DNA of 64,000 bases. It comes from Pseudomonas sp. GM48 (lineage in GTDB: Bacteria; Pseudomonadota; Gammaproteobacteria; Pseudomonadales; Pseudomonadaceae). The notes under the pieces were generated by a model. It saw only the letters and a program-made list of their open reading frames with translations. It had not been told where the DNA came from and ran no database searches. Both the position numbers and the translations under genes were made by a program. Shown here in pieces: positions 1 to 7,466 of the stretch (its first letter is position 1; each line of letters starts with the position of its first letter). The stretch covers positions 1 to 64,000 of the forward strand of contig NZ_AKJM01000182.1 of assembly GCF_000282335.1 (NCBI RefSeq). Reading direction: 5' to 3'.

Positions 1-777
1 CTAAGTTCCATGGTTACCTCTTTTTTGAACAGTGAATCAAAGACAGTCTTAGCGCGGCTTAATTAAAATTTTCCGTTGCCGACTGCAGTTAAGATCCAGC
101 TGTTTCTATTGATTAATCTTGCGGCGTTACGCTGCCAAGATAATAGCGATTTTTTCGAATGAATTTTTAATCATTCGATCGTGTCCATTTTCAGGTAATA
201 AAAAACCTCATTCGCACCTGGTGCAATATGAGGTTTAACTTCCGCTTCTGGGGTCAGGTGAAGGGCAGAGCCCGTGTTACCTGCTGCGTATTCTGAACGA
301 AAAAATCCGATTCCGTTCATTTTTTGATCAACTCTGCCGACCAACGGCAGTGTCTTGGCTCGTCGCTCATTGCCAGCTTGGGCAGTGCAGCCCGCACCAT
401 TACTGGCTTTCCGGCGAGTCGGGAGGCAGATGTGAGCGCCGTCGATTTTTTCGTCTTTTTTTCAAATTCCATGGGGGAAATCGGGGGGAAACAAGCCGGT
501 CAGCCAAAAAAAAATCCTTGGCGGGGTTAACAAGCCAGGTCAAAACACTGCCAATTGCACCTCGAAAAAGCACATTCGTGGCATTGCCATGGGGGAGTCC
601 TCAGCTAAAAAATGTCTCTGCGATTGATTCCTCGGGGAAACGAGCCTCAACGTTCCTTCTCGCTGCGTTCCTGCTGTTTCGTGGCCAGCGGTCTTTGGTG
701 GAGGCCGCGACCGGTTGAATCCACAGCCAAAATTTAAGCTGATATCATTCAGAAACTTACAGGCTGAGTAGAAAAGT
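1..777. other. Gene-poor left end
   Basis: No convincing gene is seen. Open frames on the plus strand between 324 and 718 overlap one another in different frames, have low-complexity or arginine-rich translations and lack a ribosome-binding site. The only clear structure is a terminator-like hairpin at about 200-236, described separately. The stretch just before 778 holds the leader of the DUF2986 gene. Confidence 0.5.
200..236 (-). terminator. Terminator-like hairpin, minus-strand orientation
   Basis: The arms AAACCTCAT (203-211) and ATGAGGTTT (228-236) pair, with an inner GCACC/GGTGC stem. On the minus strand the hairpin is followed by a run of six T (200-205), the layout of an intrinsic terminator for a transcript coming from the right. 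No minus-strand protein gene lies within 770 bases to its right, so the transcript it ends is unknown. Confidence 0.6.
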
Positions 778-966
778 ATGAACCGTCGTAAAAAAATAAA
801 GCAGTTGTTAAAGGCTCACGCCAAAAAGGCCAGTGCCAAATTGGCACCGCAAAACAAGTCTAAGTACATTAGTAAGGCTGACCGATTGAAGCTGGCTGCT
901 GAATCCAGTCACGACTCAATCATTTCCTCTGAGGCGATTGCTGAGCGGGTGCCAGGCAACAAGTGA
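778..966 (+). CDS. DUF2986 family small basic protein
   Basis: The 62-residue product begins MNRRKKIKQLLK and is very rich in lysine and alanine, with the KYISKADR segment I recognise from the DUF2986 family common in Pseudomonas and other gammaproteobacteria. There is no signal peptide or membrane segment. The function of the family is unknown; the strongly basic N-terminus would suit binding of nucleic acid or ribosomes, but that is inference. The gene stands alone, with no tight operon partner. Confidence 0.75.
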   Translation: MNRRKKIKQLLKAHAKKASAKLAPQNKSKYISKADRLKLAAESSHDSIISSEAIAERVPGNK

Positions 967-1009
967 TTGCCGAGGAAATCGTACAGATCGTCGCCTGCCT
1001 CATAAAAGC

Positions 1010-1216
1010 TCAGAGTGCGAAACCCGCTGCATGAGCAAGATGCCCTTCCTGCGCTCCAGCGATCAGGTGCAATGGGATGTTTTGCGGTGCTTCAATGGAC
1101 GGTACCTCGATGCTTCCTACGATCTGGAGGTGTCGCTGGCTCAGTTCGGTTGATTCTTCTGCGTTTTTCTTAGCCATTCTCGCGTGGTTCATTGCGATTT
1201 CGTTGAGCGTTGACAC
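1010..1216 (-). CDS. Small hypothetical protein, GTG start
   Basis: A 68-residue frame starts at GTG (1214-1216) behind a good GGGAG ribosome-binding site about 7 bases upstream on the minus strand. The translation begins MSTLNEIAMNHARMAKKNAEE and looks like a short soluble helical protein, but I do not recognise a family. It lies between two plus-strand small genes. The ribosome-binding site is the main reason for preferring it over the overlapping plus-strand frames, which have none. Confidence 0.5.
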   Translation of the reverse strand: MSTLNEIAMNHARMAKKNAEESTELSQRHLQIVGSIEVPSIEAPQNIPLHLIAGAQEGHLAHAAGFAL

Positions 1217-1467
1217 GTTACATCTCCCGGTGACTGACCAAGCGTATCGCTGGAGTCCTTAAACAATAATTGAATGGCTGCTGCGTCAGAATTATGTCGT
1301 TCCCGCGCCGCTACGCGCGATCTGTGCAATCCTCAAGCCACGGATACGCGGGAATTCCTCGTCGGGTTTTCATAAGCGACGAATGGCGGGCGACTCCAGG
1401 TAATTGCCCGGATTCTTTGCCATTCAGGCGTAAACTAGTGGTGCTGCCTCACCAAAAGGAGCCGCCT

Positions 1468-1662
1468 ATGAACGTTGAGCAAATCAGCAAGCAGGCATCT
1501 GTGGACAAGGCTGTCTGGGATCAATACTTCTGCGCTGCATTGATTGCCGAAAGCAATTTGACTGCCCCGGTTGTTGGCGGGGCTACTCACGAAGACAGGC
1601 AGAACCTGTTGATCGAGAGGGCCAAAACCCTTGCTGACAAAATGATGGAAAACCGGAAGTAA
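1468..1662 (+). CDS. Small hypothetical protein (64 aa)
   Basis: The start at 1468 is chosen because an AAAAGGAG ribosome-binding site sits 7 bases upstream; the longer frame from 1270 has none. The product (MNVEQISKQASVDKAVWDQY...) is a soluble, mildly acidic 64-residue protein ending in a helical stretch. No domain is recognised. It is monocistronic and closed by a hairpin terminator three bases after the stop codon, which supports it as a real transcription unit. Confidence 0.7.
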   Translation: MNVEQISKQASVDKAVWDQYFCAALIAESNLTAPVVGGATHEDRQNLLIERAKTLADKMMENRK

Positions 1663-1664
1663 CC

Positions 1665-1693
1665 AGAGCCCAGCCGTCGCGCTGGGCTCTTTA
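1665..1693 (+). terminator. Intrinsic terminator
   Basis: Perfect 10-bp stem AGAGCCCAGC / GCTGGGCTCT with a 6-base loop, followed by TTTA, immediately after the stop codon at 1662. It ends the small gene at 1468. The convergent carbonic anhydrase gene stops at 1738, so read-through from that side also meets this hairpin, though without a T run on that strand. Confidence 0.75.
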
Positions 1694-1737
1694 CATATGG
1701 GGGAATGCACTGATGCTGGCGATGTGCGCAACGCGGG

Positions 1738-2490
1738 TCAAGCGATCAGCTCTACCTTGCCGGTTGCCAGGCGATAAACACCTCCCACGATCTTCAGCGT
1801 GCCTTTGCTCTGCGCATCAGTCAGCAATGGCGAAGCATGTTTCAGGCTGTTGACCGAGTTTTTGACGTTCTGCACCGTAGCGTTTTCCATCAAGCTTCCG
1901 GGCTGCTTGAGTACTGCCTCGACTGCTGATTTAAGTGCGTCAGTCAGTTTCGGGATATGGCCGGGGAAAATCGTCTGATCCTTGACGGCCTTGATACCTG
2001 CCTCGATGGCGCCGCAGCTCTCATGTCCAAGTACGAGAATCAGTGGAGCGCCAAGAACGGCAACCCCGTATTCAAGGCTGGCCAAACCTTCCGGGGTAAC
2101 GAAGTTACCCGCGACGCGGATGGAGAAAAGATCGCCTCGCGCAGTGTCAAACGCATACTCCGGAGCGATGCGCGAGTCGGAGCAGCTGAGTACGGCCACG
2201 AACGGATTTTGACCGGTCACCAAGGCTTCTCGCTCGGCCTTGAAATCGTGAGTCGTGGAACTACCGCTTACATATCGTTCATTGCCCTCTATCAGTCTTT
2301 TCAAAGCCATTTCGGGACTGATTACGTTTTGAGGTTTTGGTGGGGCCGATGCTTTTTCAGCTGCCTGGATGATCTTGCCGGGCAGTGTGCCGGTCAGCAG
2401 CAGGGCGCCTGCGCTCAGTCCGGCAAATTGAAGAAAACGACGACGACCCGTTGTGTTTGAAGCAGAGCTTGAATCACATGATTCACACAT
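1738..2490 (-). CDS. Tat-exported beta-class carbonic anhydrase
   Basis: The 250-residue protein interconverts CO2 and bicarbonate. Zinc ligands of the beta class are visible: Cys103 in the CSDSR motif with Asp105/Arg107, then His156 and Cys159 in HESCG. The N-terminus has a twin-arginine signal (RRRFLQ, residues 16-21) followed by a hydrophobic segment, so the enzyme is likely folded in the cytoplasm and exported to the periplasm. This is less usual than the cytoplasmic type but is known in Pseudomonas. Two CxxC-like cysteines precede the Tat signal (MCESC). No partner gene is near; it is convergent with the small gene at 1468. Confidence 0.93.
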   Translation of the reverse strand: MCESCDSSSASNTTGRRRFLQFAGLSAGALLLTGTLPGKIIQAAEKASAPPKPQNVISPEMALKRLIEGNERYVSGSSTTHDFKAEREALVTGQNPFVAVLSCSDSRIAPEYAFDTARGDLFSIRVAGNFVTPEGLASLEYGVAVLGAPLILVLGHESCGAIEAGIKAVKDQTIFPGHIPKLTDALKSAVEAVLKQPGSLMENATVQNVKNSVNSLKHASPLLTDAQSKGTLKIVGGVYRLATGKVELIA

Positions 2491-2693
2491 GATTTTGTTT
2501 ACTCAGTTCAATGCGGTGAGAGTGAGTTGCTGTTGGGGCTGGTACTGCCACGGACGCTCAATGCCAACGCAGTGGAGTCTAGTTGGTCTGTCATATTGTG
2601 TTCCGGGCATTGTCCGAAGATGCCGTGCAAGCAGCCATTTCATGGGCTACTACTGACAGGCTCATCCAACTTCGACCTGGCAGGAGTTTTTCG

Positions 2694-3149
2694 ATGCTGA
2701 CTCACTGGCTTCTAGCGGCGGTTCATCTTTTGGCGGTTGTCTTGGGATTGTGGGCGGTGCTGACGCGAGGCACGGCTTTTCGGCGTTTGGCCGACGGGGC
2801 AGGAGAGGTGCGTAGTGTTCTGGTTGCGGACAATATCTGGGGTGTTTCTGCTGTCGTCTTATTGATCAGTGGGGGGATGCGCGCCTTTGGCGGGTACGAA
2901 AAAGGCACGGACTATTACCTGCATCAGCCGCTGTTCCATCTGAAGATGACGCTGTTCGTCCTGATCTTGCTGCTGGAAATTGCACCCATGGTGACGTTGA
3001 TCAAATGGCGGATCGCGCTGGGCCGGAAAGTCGCTGTCGATACCGGCCGTGCGAAGCTGTTTGCACGGATCAGTCATGTCGAGGCGCTGCTGGTGCTGTT
3101 GATGGTGGTGGCGGCGACGGGTATGGCGCGTGGCGTGATGTTCGGTTAA
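2694..3149 (+). CDS. DUF2214 family membrane protein
   Basis: A 151-residue protein with four predicted membrane helices (about residues 3-23, 45-63, 80-103 and 128-148), matching my recollection of the DUF2214 family of small inner-membrane proteins of unknown function. The start at 2694 is preferred because CAGGAG lies 8 bases upstream; the longer frame from 2583 adds a sequence unlike the family. The gene is divergent from the carbonic anhydrase with about 200 bases between them. The family name is moderately certain, the role unknown. Confidence 0.75.
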   Translation: MLTHWLLAAVHLLAVVLGLWAVLTRGTAFRRLADGAGEVRSVLVADNIWGVSAVVLLISGGMRAFGGYEKGTDYYLHQPLFHLKMTLFVLILLLEIAPMVTLIKWRIALGRKVAVDTGRAKLFARISHVEALLVLLMVVAATGMARGVMFG

Positions 3150-3330
3150 CCACGGGGCGAATGCGTCCTTCCTTGGGGCAAACCAGAAACGTCTGACAGC
3201 CAGAGCATTGAGCTTGCCGCTAGTATCGATCCCTGGAGGTTTGGTTAAGCAAGCGGAGGCGATGCGATGCCGAATCTTTAGCCAGCCGTGATTCCGGACT
3301 GAACGGGCTGGCTACTGACTGCAGCAGAAT

Positions 3331-3522
3331 TCAGGATTGCGGCTTTTCGGGGGCGGTCAGGCCGGCCTGAATACGCTGATAAATTTCTTCACGATGCACT
3401 GCAACGTCCTTCGGAGCGTTGATGCCGATCCTGACTTGCTGGCCGCTTACGCCCAGGATGGTGATCGTAATGTCATCACCAATATTTATGCTTTCACCGA
3501 CTTTGCGGGTGAGTATCAGCAT
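3331..3522 (-). CDS. csrA: CsrA/RsmE post-transcriptional regulator
   Basis: A 63-residue CsrA-family RNA-binding dimer. It begins MLILTRKVGESINIGDDI and has the RNA-contacting VAVHREEIYQRI segment of the family. The fluorescens group has several paralogues (RsmA, RsmE, RsmI); the N-terminal KVGESINIGDDITITILGVSGQQ reads most like RsmE. It binds A(N)GGA loops in mRNA leaders and represses translation, and is titrated by GacA-dependent small RNAs. Its own ribosome-binding site AAGGAG contains a GGA, consistent with autoregulation, which is inference. The start has good spacing (8 bases). Confidence 0.95.
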   Translation of the reverse strand: MLILTRKVGESINIGDDITITILGVSGQQVRIGINAPKDVAVHREEIYQRIQAGLTAPEKPQS

Positions 3523-3772
3523 GGTCTTCTCCTTGATTGCTTAGTGGGGCACCTGTTTCGGACAGTGCAGAGGTCGGTGGTATGTATAGATTAGTGCGAA
3601 GTCTCACGGTTTGGGTGCCTCTTTCTGACGTGCAGATGTGGCATTAATTCCCAAGGCGTAACTATACAGAGGCCGCCATCATCATTCTCGTTGTTTTGAG
3701 CCCATTTTACGGCACTCGCGAAGTATTCATGGATGTTAAAATCGCCGCTTTAGGCATTTAGAGGGAAACGGC

Positions 3773-4135
3773 GTGCGCAAAATGGTTTTGGTAATCGCAG
3801 TATTGGCGCTGGTGGGATGTGGCGAGGGCAACAGTGTGGATGCGCCGAAGCCTAAACCGGCCGTGGCTGCCGCGCCTGCGCCAGTGTCCGGCCCGCAGTG
3901 GGATCTCGAAGTGCGAGGTGAAACCCCTCAAGCGGTCAGCGATCTCAGTGGCTGGCTGATCGAGCACAGCTTCATGTCCAGCGTCGTCAAGGAAAATGGC
4001 AATACCCGAATCCTGATGGGGCCGTTCAATTCAAAAGCCGAGGCCGAAGCCAAGCAGGACGAAGTCCGTGCAGCGCTCACTCGCTCGAAGAAACAGAATA
4101 TCGAATTACTGGTGCTTGAGCGTCCGGCCGCTTAA
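3773..4135 (+). CDS. SPOR-domain-like lipoprotein
   Basis: A 120-residue lipoprotein. A short signal peptide ends in the lipobox LVGC (Cys at residue 16), followed by a Pro/Ala-rich linker and a C-terminal domain (about 45-115) whose pattern, ending NTRILMGPFNSKAEAEAKQDEV, is that of the peptidoglycan-binding SPOR fold. Start is GTG at 3773 after a weak GAGGGAAA site; an in-frame ATG three codons later would also give a complete signal peptide. It should be anchored in the envelope and bind denuded glycan strands. It shares a bidirectional terminator with the convergent endonuclease gene. Confidence 0.8.
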   Translation: MRKMVLVIAVLALVGCGEGNSVDAPKPKPAVAAAPAPVSGPQWDLEVRGETPQAVSDLSGWLIEHSFMSSVVKENGNTRILMGPFNSKAEAEAKQDEVRAALTRSKKQNIELLVLERPAA

Positions 4136-4170
4136 TAACGTTCTGTAGCGCAGACGTTGAATGAAGAAAC

Positions 4171-4204
4171 AAAAAAGCCTCGGGTGTTTAGCCCCGAGGC
4201 CTTG
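4171..4204. terminator. Bidirectional terminator
   Basis: Stem GCCTCGGG (4177-4184) / CCCGAGGC (4193-4200) with a run of six A on the left and a T-rich right flank. It lies between the convergent lipoprotein (stop 4135) and endonuclease (stop 4228) genes and can serve both strands; the six T on the minus strand make it strongest for the endonuclease operon. Confidence 0.8.
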
Positions 4205-4227
4205 TTTGTTTCAAGTGTTGCCTGGAT

Positions 4228-4917
4228 TCAGCCGCAGGCCTTCATGTCTACCGGGCCGACAAACTCGTTGCCGTGCCCCATGACGCACCCCACGCTCTGG
4301 TTGCGTTGACGCTCCCAGGCCTGTACCGGATAGGTTTTGTCCCAGGCTTCGTAGAGTTGCCGATCCTGTTTCGACAGGCGCAAGCCGTACTGCTTGCTCA
4401 TGTAGAAGTAGGTCCGGGCGATCATGCCGCGAATGGAAGGGCGGGGCATGACTTTCTTGGCCTTGAAGTCGATCTGGGTCAGGCACGAACCATATTGCCC
4501 CGACTGCTCGGGCAACCAGCCAAAGCTGAAGTTGCTGCGATCGCCATTGACCTCGCCAATGCTGGGCACCAGGTTGTGCAGATCGGCCTCGGCCTTCTGG
4601 TAAACCGGGTCGTAGCGGGTGCAATTCTTGCGACCACCTTCTTGCCAGCACTGGCGCTGATGGCCGATCTGCCAGGCCGGGACGATATGCTCCCATTCGA
4701 TGCGGGAGGCGCGCTTGGCATTTTTACGTGGCACATAACCGCAGGCAGCAAGGTCCACCCGGTTGCCGGTGTACTTGCAGCCGCAGTAAAACTCGGTGGA
4801 CTGAGGTGCATACAGCTTCCACGCAACCTTCTTCGCTTCGGTAAAGGTGCGGGGGGCGTCGGCTTGCGCGCCCATGACAAAAAACAGAAACAACAAAGCA
4901 AACCAGCGGACACTCAT
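4228..4917 (-). CDS. endA: Exported endonuclease I (EndA family)
   Basis: A 229-residue secreted nuclease of the EndA/Vvn type, which degrades double-stranded DNA in the periplasm. A signal peptide (MSVRWFALLFLFFVMGAQA) is followed by the mature domain. The catalytic motif RIEWEHIVPAWQIG with the metal-binding histidine is clear, and the HNLVPSIGEVNGDRSNFSFG segment matches the family. Several paired cysteines suit the periplasm. The start at 4917 gives a proper signal peptide; the frame is open for 38 codons further upstream but overlaps the upstream gene. It is 4 bases downstream of the DUF1654 gene and so co-transcribed under the LexA box. Confidence 0.93.
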   Translation of the reverse strand: MSVRWFALLFLFFVMGAQADAPRTFTEAKKVAWKLYAPQSTEFYCGCKYTGNRVDLAACGYVPRKNAKRASRIEWEHIVPAWQIGHQRQCWQEGGRKNCTRYDPVYQKAEADLHNLVPSIGEVNGDRSNFSFGWLPEQSGQYGSCLTQIDFKAKKVMPRPSIRGMIARTYFYMSKQYGLRLSKQDRQLYEAWDKTYPVQAWERQRNQSVGCVMGHGNEFVGPVDMKACG

Positions 4918-4921
4918 CGAC

Positions 4922-5161
4922 TCAATCTTCCTTCGGCAAAACCCAGAAAATCTGCACGCCGCCATCGTCGCGATAGGCGAGGGTGACGTTGTCGTTTTCG
5001 TCGATTTCTTCCAGCAAGCGTTCCCATTCATCCACTGGCTCGTCGGGAAGGCGGAAGATCAGCGCCGCCCTGGTCTTTTGTGCGGTGGGAGAGTTGATGA
5101 TTTTCTGAACGCGCAGGCCCATGCGTACATAGGTGTCGGGAGAGGCAGAGTTGGTGTCCAC
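4922..5161 (-). CDS. DUF1654 family protein, GTG start, SOS-linked
   Basis: A 79-residue protein of the DUF1654 family, largely confined to Pseudomonas; the conserved core runs YVRMGLRVQKIIN...VTLAYRDDGGVQIFWVLP. I choose the GTG at 5161 because AAGGAT precedes it by about 7 bases and because the ATG at 5191 lies inside a LexA-box palindrome (5180-5195). It is the first gene of an operon with endA. Function is unknown; the position under a LexA site and ahead of a nuclease suggests a role in the DNA-damage response. Confidence 0.75.
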   Translation of the reverse strand: MDTNSASPDTYVRMGLRVQKIINSPTAQKTRAALIFRLPDEPVDEWERLLEEIDENDNVTLAYRDDGGVQIFWVLPKED

Positions 5162-5179
5162 GGGATTATCCTTATTAAG

Positions 5180-5195
5180 CTGTACGTGCATACAG
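5180..5195 (-). promoter_or_regulatory. LexA (SOS) box of the DUF1654-endA operon
   Basis: CTGTACGTGCATACAG is a perfect inverted repeat in its outer five bases (CTGTA/TACAG) with the CTG-N10-CAG spacing of the gammaproteobacterial LexA box. It lies 18 bases before the chosen GTG start, where a repressor would block the promoter or initial transcription. Confidence 0.75.
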
Positions 5196-5307
5196 TATTT
5201 AACTGTAGGACATTTCGCAACTGCTTAAAAATCAAGAAAATCCTCTGACAGCGGTTTGTTGCATTTGGTGTAAGGCGAAGGGAGTTTTTTTGTCAGATCA
5301 AGCGGCA

Positions 5308-5364
5308 GCCACTCGCCAGGAATGGTGAGTGGCATGCGTGGTGCCCGACCGGACCCGGTCGGGC
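5308..5364 (-). terminator. Two stem-loops after ansB
   Basis: Two hairpins lie just beyond the asparaginase stop: GCCCGACC (5343-5350) with GGTCGGGC (5357-5364), and GCCACTC (5308-5314) with GAGTGGC (5327-5333). Neither has an adjacent T run on the minus strand, although seven T follow about 20 bases further on. They may protect the 3' end or act as a weak terminator. Confidence 0.35.
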
Positions 5365-5373
5365 GAGGGTGGA

Positions 5374-6462
5374 TCAGTATTCCCAGAACATCCGTTGCAG
5401 CTCTTTGCTGTCATTGGTTTTGGTCAGTGCGACCATCGCCAGGATCCGGGCCTTTTGCGGGTTCAGGTCATGGGCCACGACCCAGTCGTATTTATCGTCA
5501 GGCTGTTCGGCATTGCGCAATACAAAGCCGCCGGCGTTGACATGGGAGGAGCGAATGATCTGCACGCCATCCTTGCGCAGGGCTTGCAGGGTTGGCACCA
5601 CTCGCGACGATACCGAGCCATTGCCGGTGCCTGCGTGGATGATGGCTTTCGCGCCTGACTGAACCAGGGCCTTGTAGGCGGTATCGCTGACGTTGCCGTA
5701 GGAGTAGGCGATCTCGACGTCAGGCAGGCTCTTGATGGTTTTGATGTCGAATTCGGAATCCATGGTGTGGCGCTTGGCTGGCAAGCGGAACCAGTAGGAT
5801 TTGCCTTCTACCACCATGCCCAGCGGACCCCAGGCACTTTTAAACGCTTCGGTCTTGATGTTGATCATTTTGCTGACATCGCGACCCGACTGGATTTCAT
5901 CGTTCATGGTCACCAGCACGCCTTTGCCCCGCGCATCTTTGCTGCTGGCCACGGCCACCGCGTTGTACAGGTTCAGCATGCCATCGGCGGACATCGCGGT
6001 ACCTGGGCGCATGGAGCCCACGACGATGATCGGCTTCTCGGTTTTTTCCACCAGGTTCAGGAAGTACGCCGTTTCTTCCAGGGTGTCAGTGCCGTGGGTG
6101 ATCACGATGCCATCAACGTCTTTGCTGTCTGCCAGCTCGGCTACGCGGCGGCCCAGTTGCAGCAGGTTTTCGTTGGTGATGCTCTCGGAGGCAATTTGCA
6201 TGACCTGTTCGCCGCGAACGTTAGCCAATTGGCTCAGTTCTGGAACGCCGGCGATCAACTGTTCAATGCCGACTTTCGCTGCTTGATAGGTCGCGCTGTT
6301 GGCGGCGCTGGCGCCCGCGCCGGCGATGGTGCCGCCGGTGGCCAGGATCACCACGTTGGCCAGTTTCTGTTGGGTTTCGGCTTCTTTGGCCTGAAGGGCG
6401 GTGGGCAGAAGCAGCAGGAGGGCCAATGCGCCCGGAATAAAGGTCTTGAGTGCAGATGTCAT
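5374..6462 (-). CDS. ansB: Periplasmic type II glutaminase-asparaginase
   Basis: A 362-residue enzyme that hydrolyses asparagine and glutamine to the acid and ammonia. An N-terminal signal peptide (to about residue 25, LQA) sends it to the periplasm. Both catalytic Thr motifs are present: ATGGTIAG (Thr45) and THGTDTLEETA (Thr125-Asp126). The length and exported nature match the Pseudomonas glutaminase-asparaginase (PGA) rather than the short cytoplasmic type I enzyme. It is monocistronic, divergent from the FlxA-like gene with about 350 bases between them. High confidence in family; relative activity on Gln and Asn is not readable here. Confidence 0.95.
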   Translation of the reverse strand: MTSALKTFIPGALALLLLLPTALQAKEAETQQKLANVVILATGGTIAGAGASAANSATYQAAKVGIEQLIAGVPELSQLANVRGEQVMQIASESITNENLLQLGRRVAELADSKDVDGIVITHGTDTLEETAYFLNLVEKTEKPIIVVGSMRPGTAMSADGMLNLYNAVAVASSKDARGKGVLVTMNDEIQSGRDVSKMINIKTEAFKSAWGPLGMVVEGKSYWFRLPAKRHTMDSEFDIKTIKSLPDVEIAYSYGNVSDTAYKALVQSGAKAIIHAGTGNGSVSSRVVPTLQALRKDGVQIIRSSHVNAGGFVLRNAEQPDDKYDWVVAHDLNPQKARILAMVALTKTNDSKELQRMFWEY

Positions 6463-6754
6463 TATTTTTCTCTTCTAGTTGTGAGACGGTGCTGATGCAA
6501 GTTCATCTAGATACGCCCCGGGCGAATCTGAACGCCGGGGGTGCGAGGTGAAGAGCAGGATCCGTACCAGTAATACTCTGAATCGAAAAACACGCTTAAC
6601 TTAATGATTTGTAACGGTATTGCTGTTTGTGTCGGGGGCGATTCCGGGGTCGGGGCATCCGGATTGCCGAACATGTTTAGCTTTTGCGTTCGGCTAACCG
6701 AAATGGATTGCAGCCATGTTTAATATTTCAACGCGTCAAATTCTCAGTAACGAC

Positions 6755-6781
6755 TAAAGAAACGCGCTCGTCGGTCGATGC
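6755..6781 (+). promoter_or_regulatory. Putative sigma-28 (FliA) promoter
   Basis: TAAAGAAA (6755-6762), an 11-base spacer, then GTCGATGC (6774-6781) reproduces the FliA promoter layout (TAAAG..., 11 bases, GCCGAT...), with mismatches at the edges of both boxes. It lies 32 bases upstream of the FlxA-like gene's ATG, and E. coli flxA is a known FliA target. Confidence 0.55.
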
Positions 6782-6813
6782 TCCTTCAAGGGATCTTTTC
6801 TTCAGGAGTTCAC

Positions 6814-7275
6814 ATGTCGTTATCCGTTGGTTTTCCAAATGCCGCCGGCATCACAATCGGTGGCAAATCGGCCGCCACCATTCGTGCCTTGAGCGACGCG
6901 ACAGCTGATGCCACTACTCAATCGCCGGCTGCACAGGAAAGCGACGGTGCCCAGGTCAAAACGGGCCCGGTAGGGCTGGGAGAAAGTGCCGGCGCACAGG
7001 CCGAATCGGAAACCAGTGATAACACCAGCGTTGCAGTGAAGGTCTTGCTCAAGCGTCTGAAGGAACTGCAACAGCAATTGCGTGAGCAACAGCAGCAACT
7101 GGCGCAAGCCCAGGCGGCGTCCTATCCGACTCCGGAAGCCAAGACCACCGCGGTGGCGGCCATTCAGGGGCAGGTTGCTGAAACAAACGGCGCCATCCTG
7201 CAAGTGAGCGCGAGTCTGATCAAAGAGCTGACCAAGGGTTCTGGCACGGGATCAGTGGTCAACACCACGGCATGA
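6814..7275 (+). CDS. FlxA-like protein with Gln-rich coiled coil
   Basis: A 153-residue protein with a disordered Ala/Ser/Thr-rich N-terminal half and a central coiled coil (about residues 75-105) very rich in glutamine (KELQQQLREQQQQLAQAQ), followed by a helical tail. The layout fits the FlxA-like family. Start at 6814 is set by CAGGAG six bases upstream. A candidate FliA promoter directly upstream supports co-expression with late flagellar genes. No signal peptide. The molecular role of this family is not established. Confidence 0.65.
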   Translation: MSLSVGFPNAAGITIGGKSAATIRALSDATADATTQSPAAQESDGAQVKTGPVGLGESAGAQAESETSDNTSVAVKVLLKRLKELQQQLREQQQQLAQAQAASYPTPEAKTTAVAAIQGQVAETNGAILQVSASLIKELTKGSGTGSVVNTTA

Positions 7276-7325
7276 TTTGAATGCCGTTTTATCGCCCGGC
7301 ATCTCTGAAAGCGTTTTTTCGGTCG

Positions 7326-7354
7326 TTGACAAATACCGGCAGGATTCGCATAGT
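7326..7354 (+). promoter_or_regulatory. Sigma-70 promoter of the ribose operon
   Basis: A perfect TTGACA (7326-7331) is followed after exactly 17 bases by CATAGT (7349-7354). The predicted start of transcription falls on the RbsR operator at 7363-7376, and the rbsB start codon is about 100 bases downstream. Confidence 0.7.
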
Positions 7355-7362
7355 TTGGCTCT

Positions 7363-7376
7363 CGCAAACGTTTGCG
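7363..7376. promoter_or_regulatory. RbsR operator
   Basis: CGCAAACGTTTGCG is a perfect 14-bp palindrome with the central CG and AAACGTTT core typical of LacI/GalR-family operators. It sits at the expected transcription start of the rbs operon, which encodes its own LacI-family regulator, so repression relieved by ribose is the simplest reading. Confidence 0.8.
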
Positions 7377-7466
7377 CGGCTCCAGTGATGACTCTACGTC
7401 GCAGGGCCGTGAAGCTTACGTCAGCGCAAATGTTGCTCACAATAATCATAAGATCGGAGTGAACCC

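Noticed and set aside
324..718. Overlapping plus-strand frames at the left end
   Set aside because: Different frames compete, no ribosome-binding site, arginine-rich translations.
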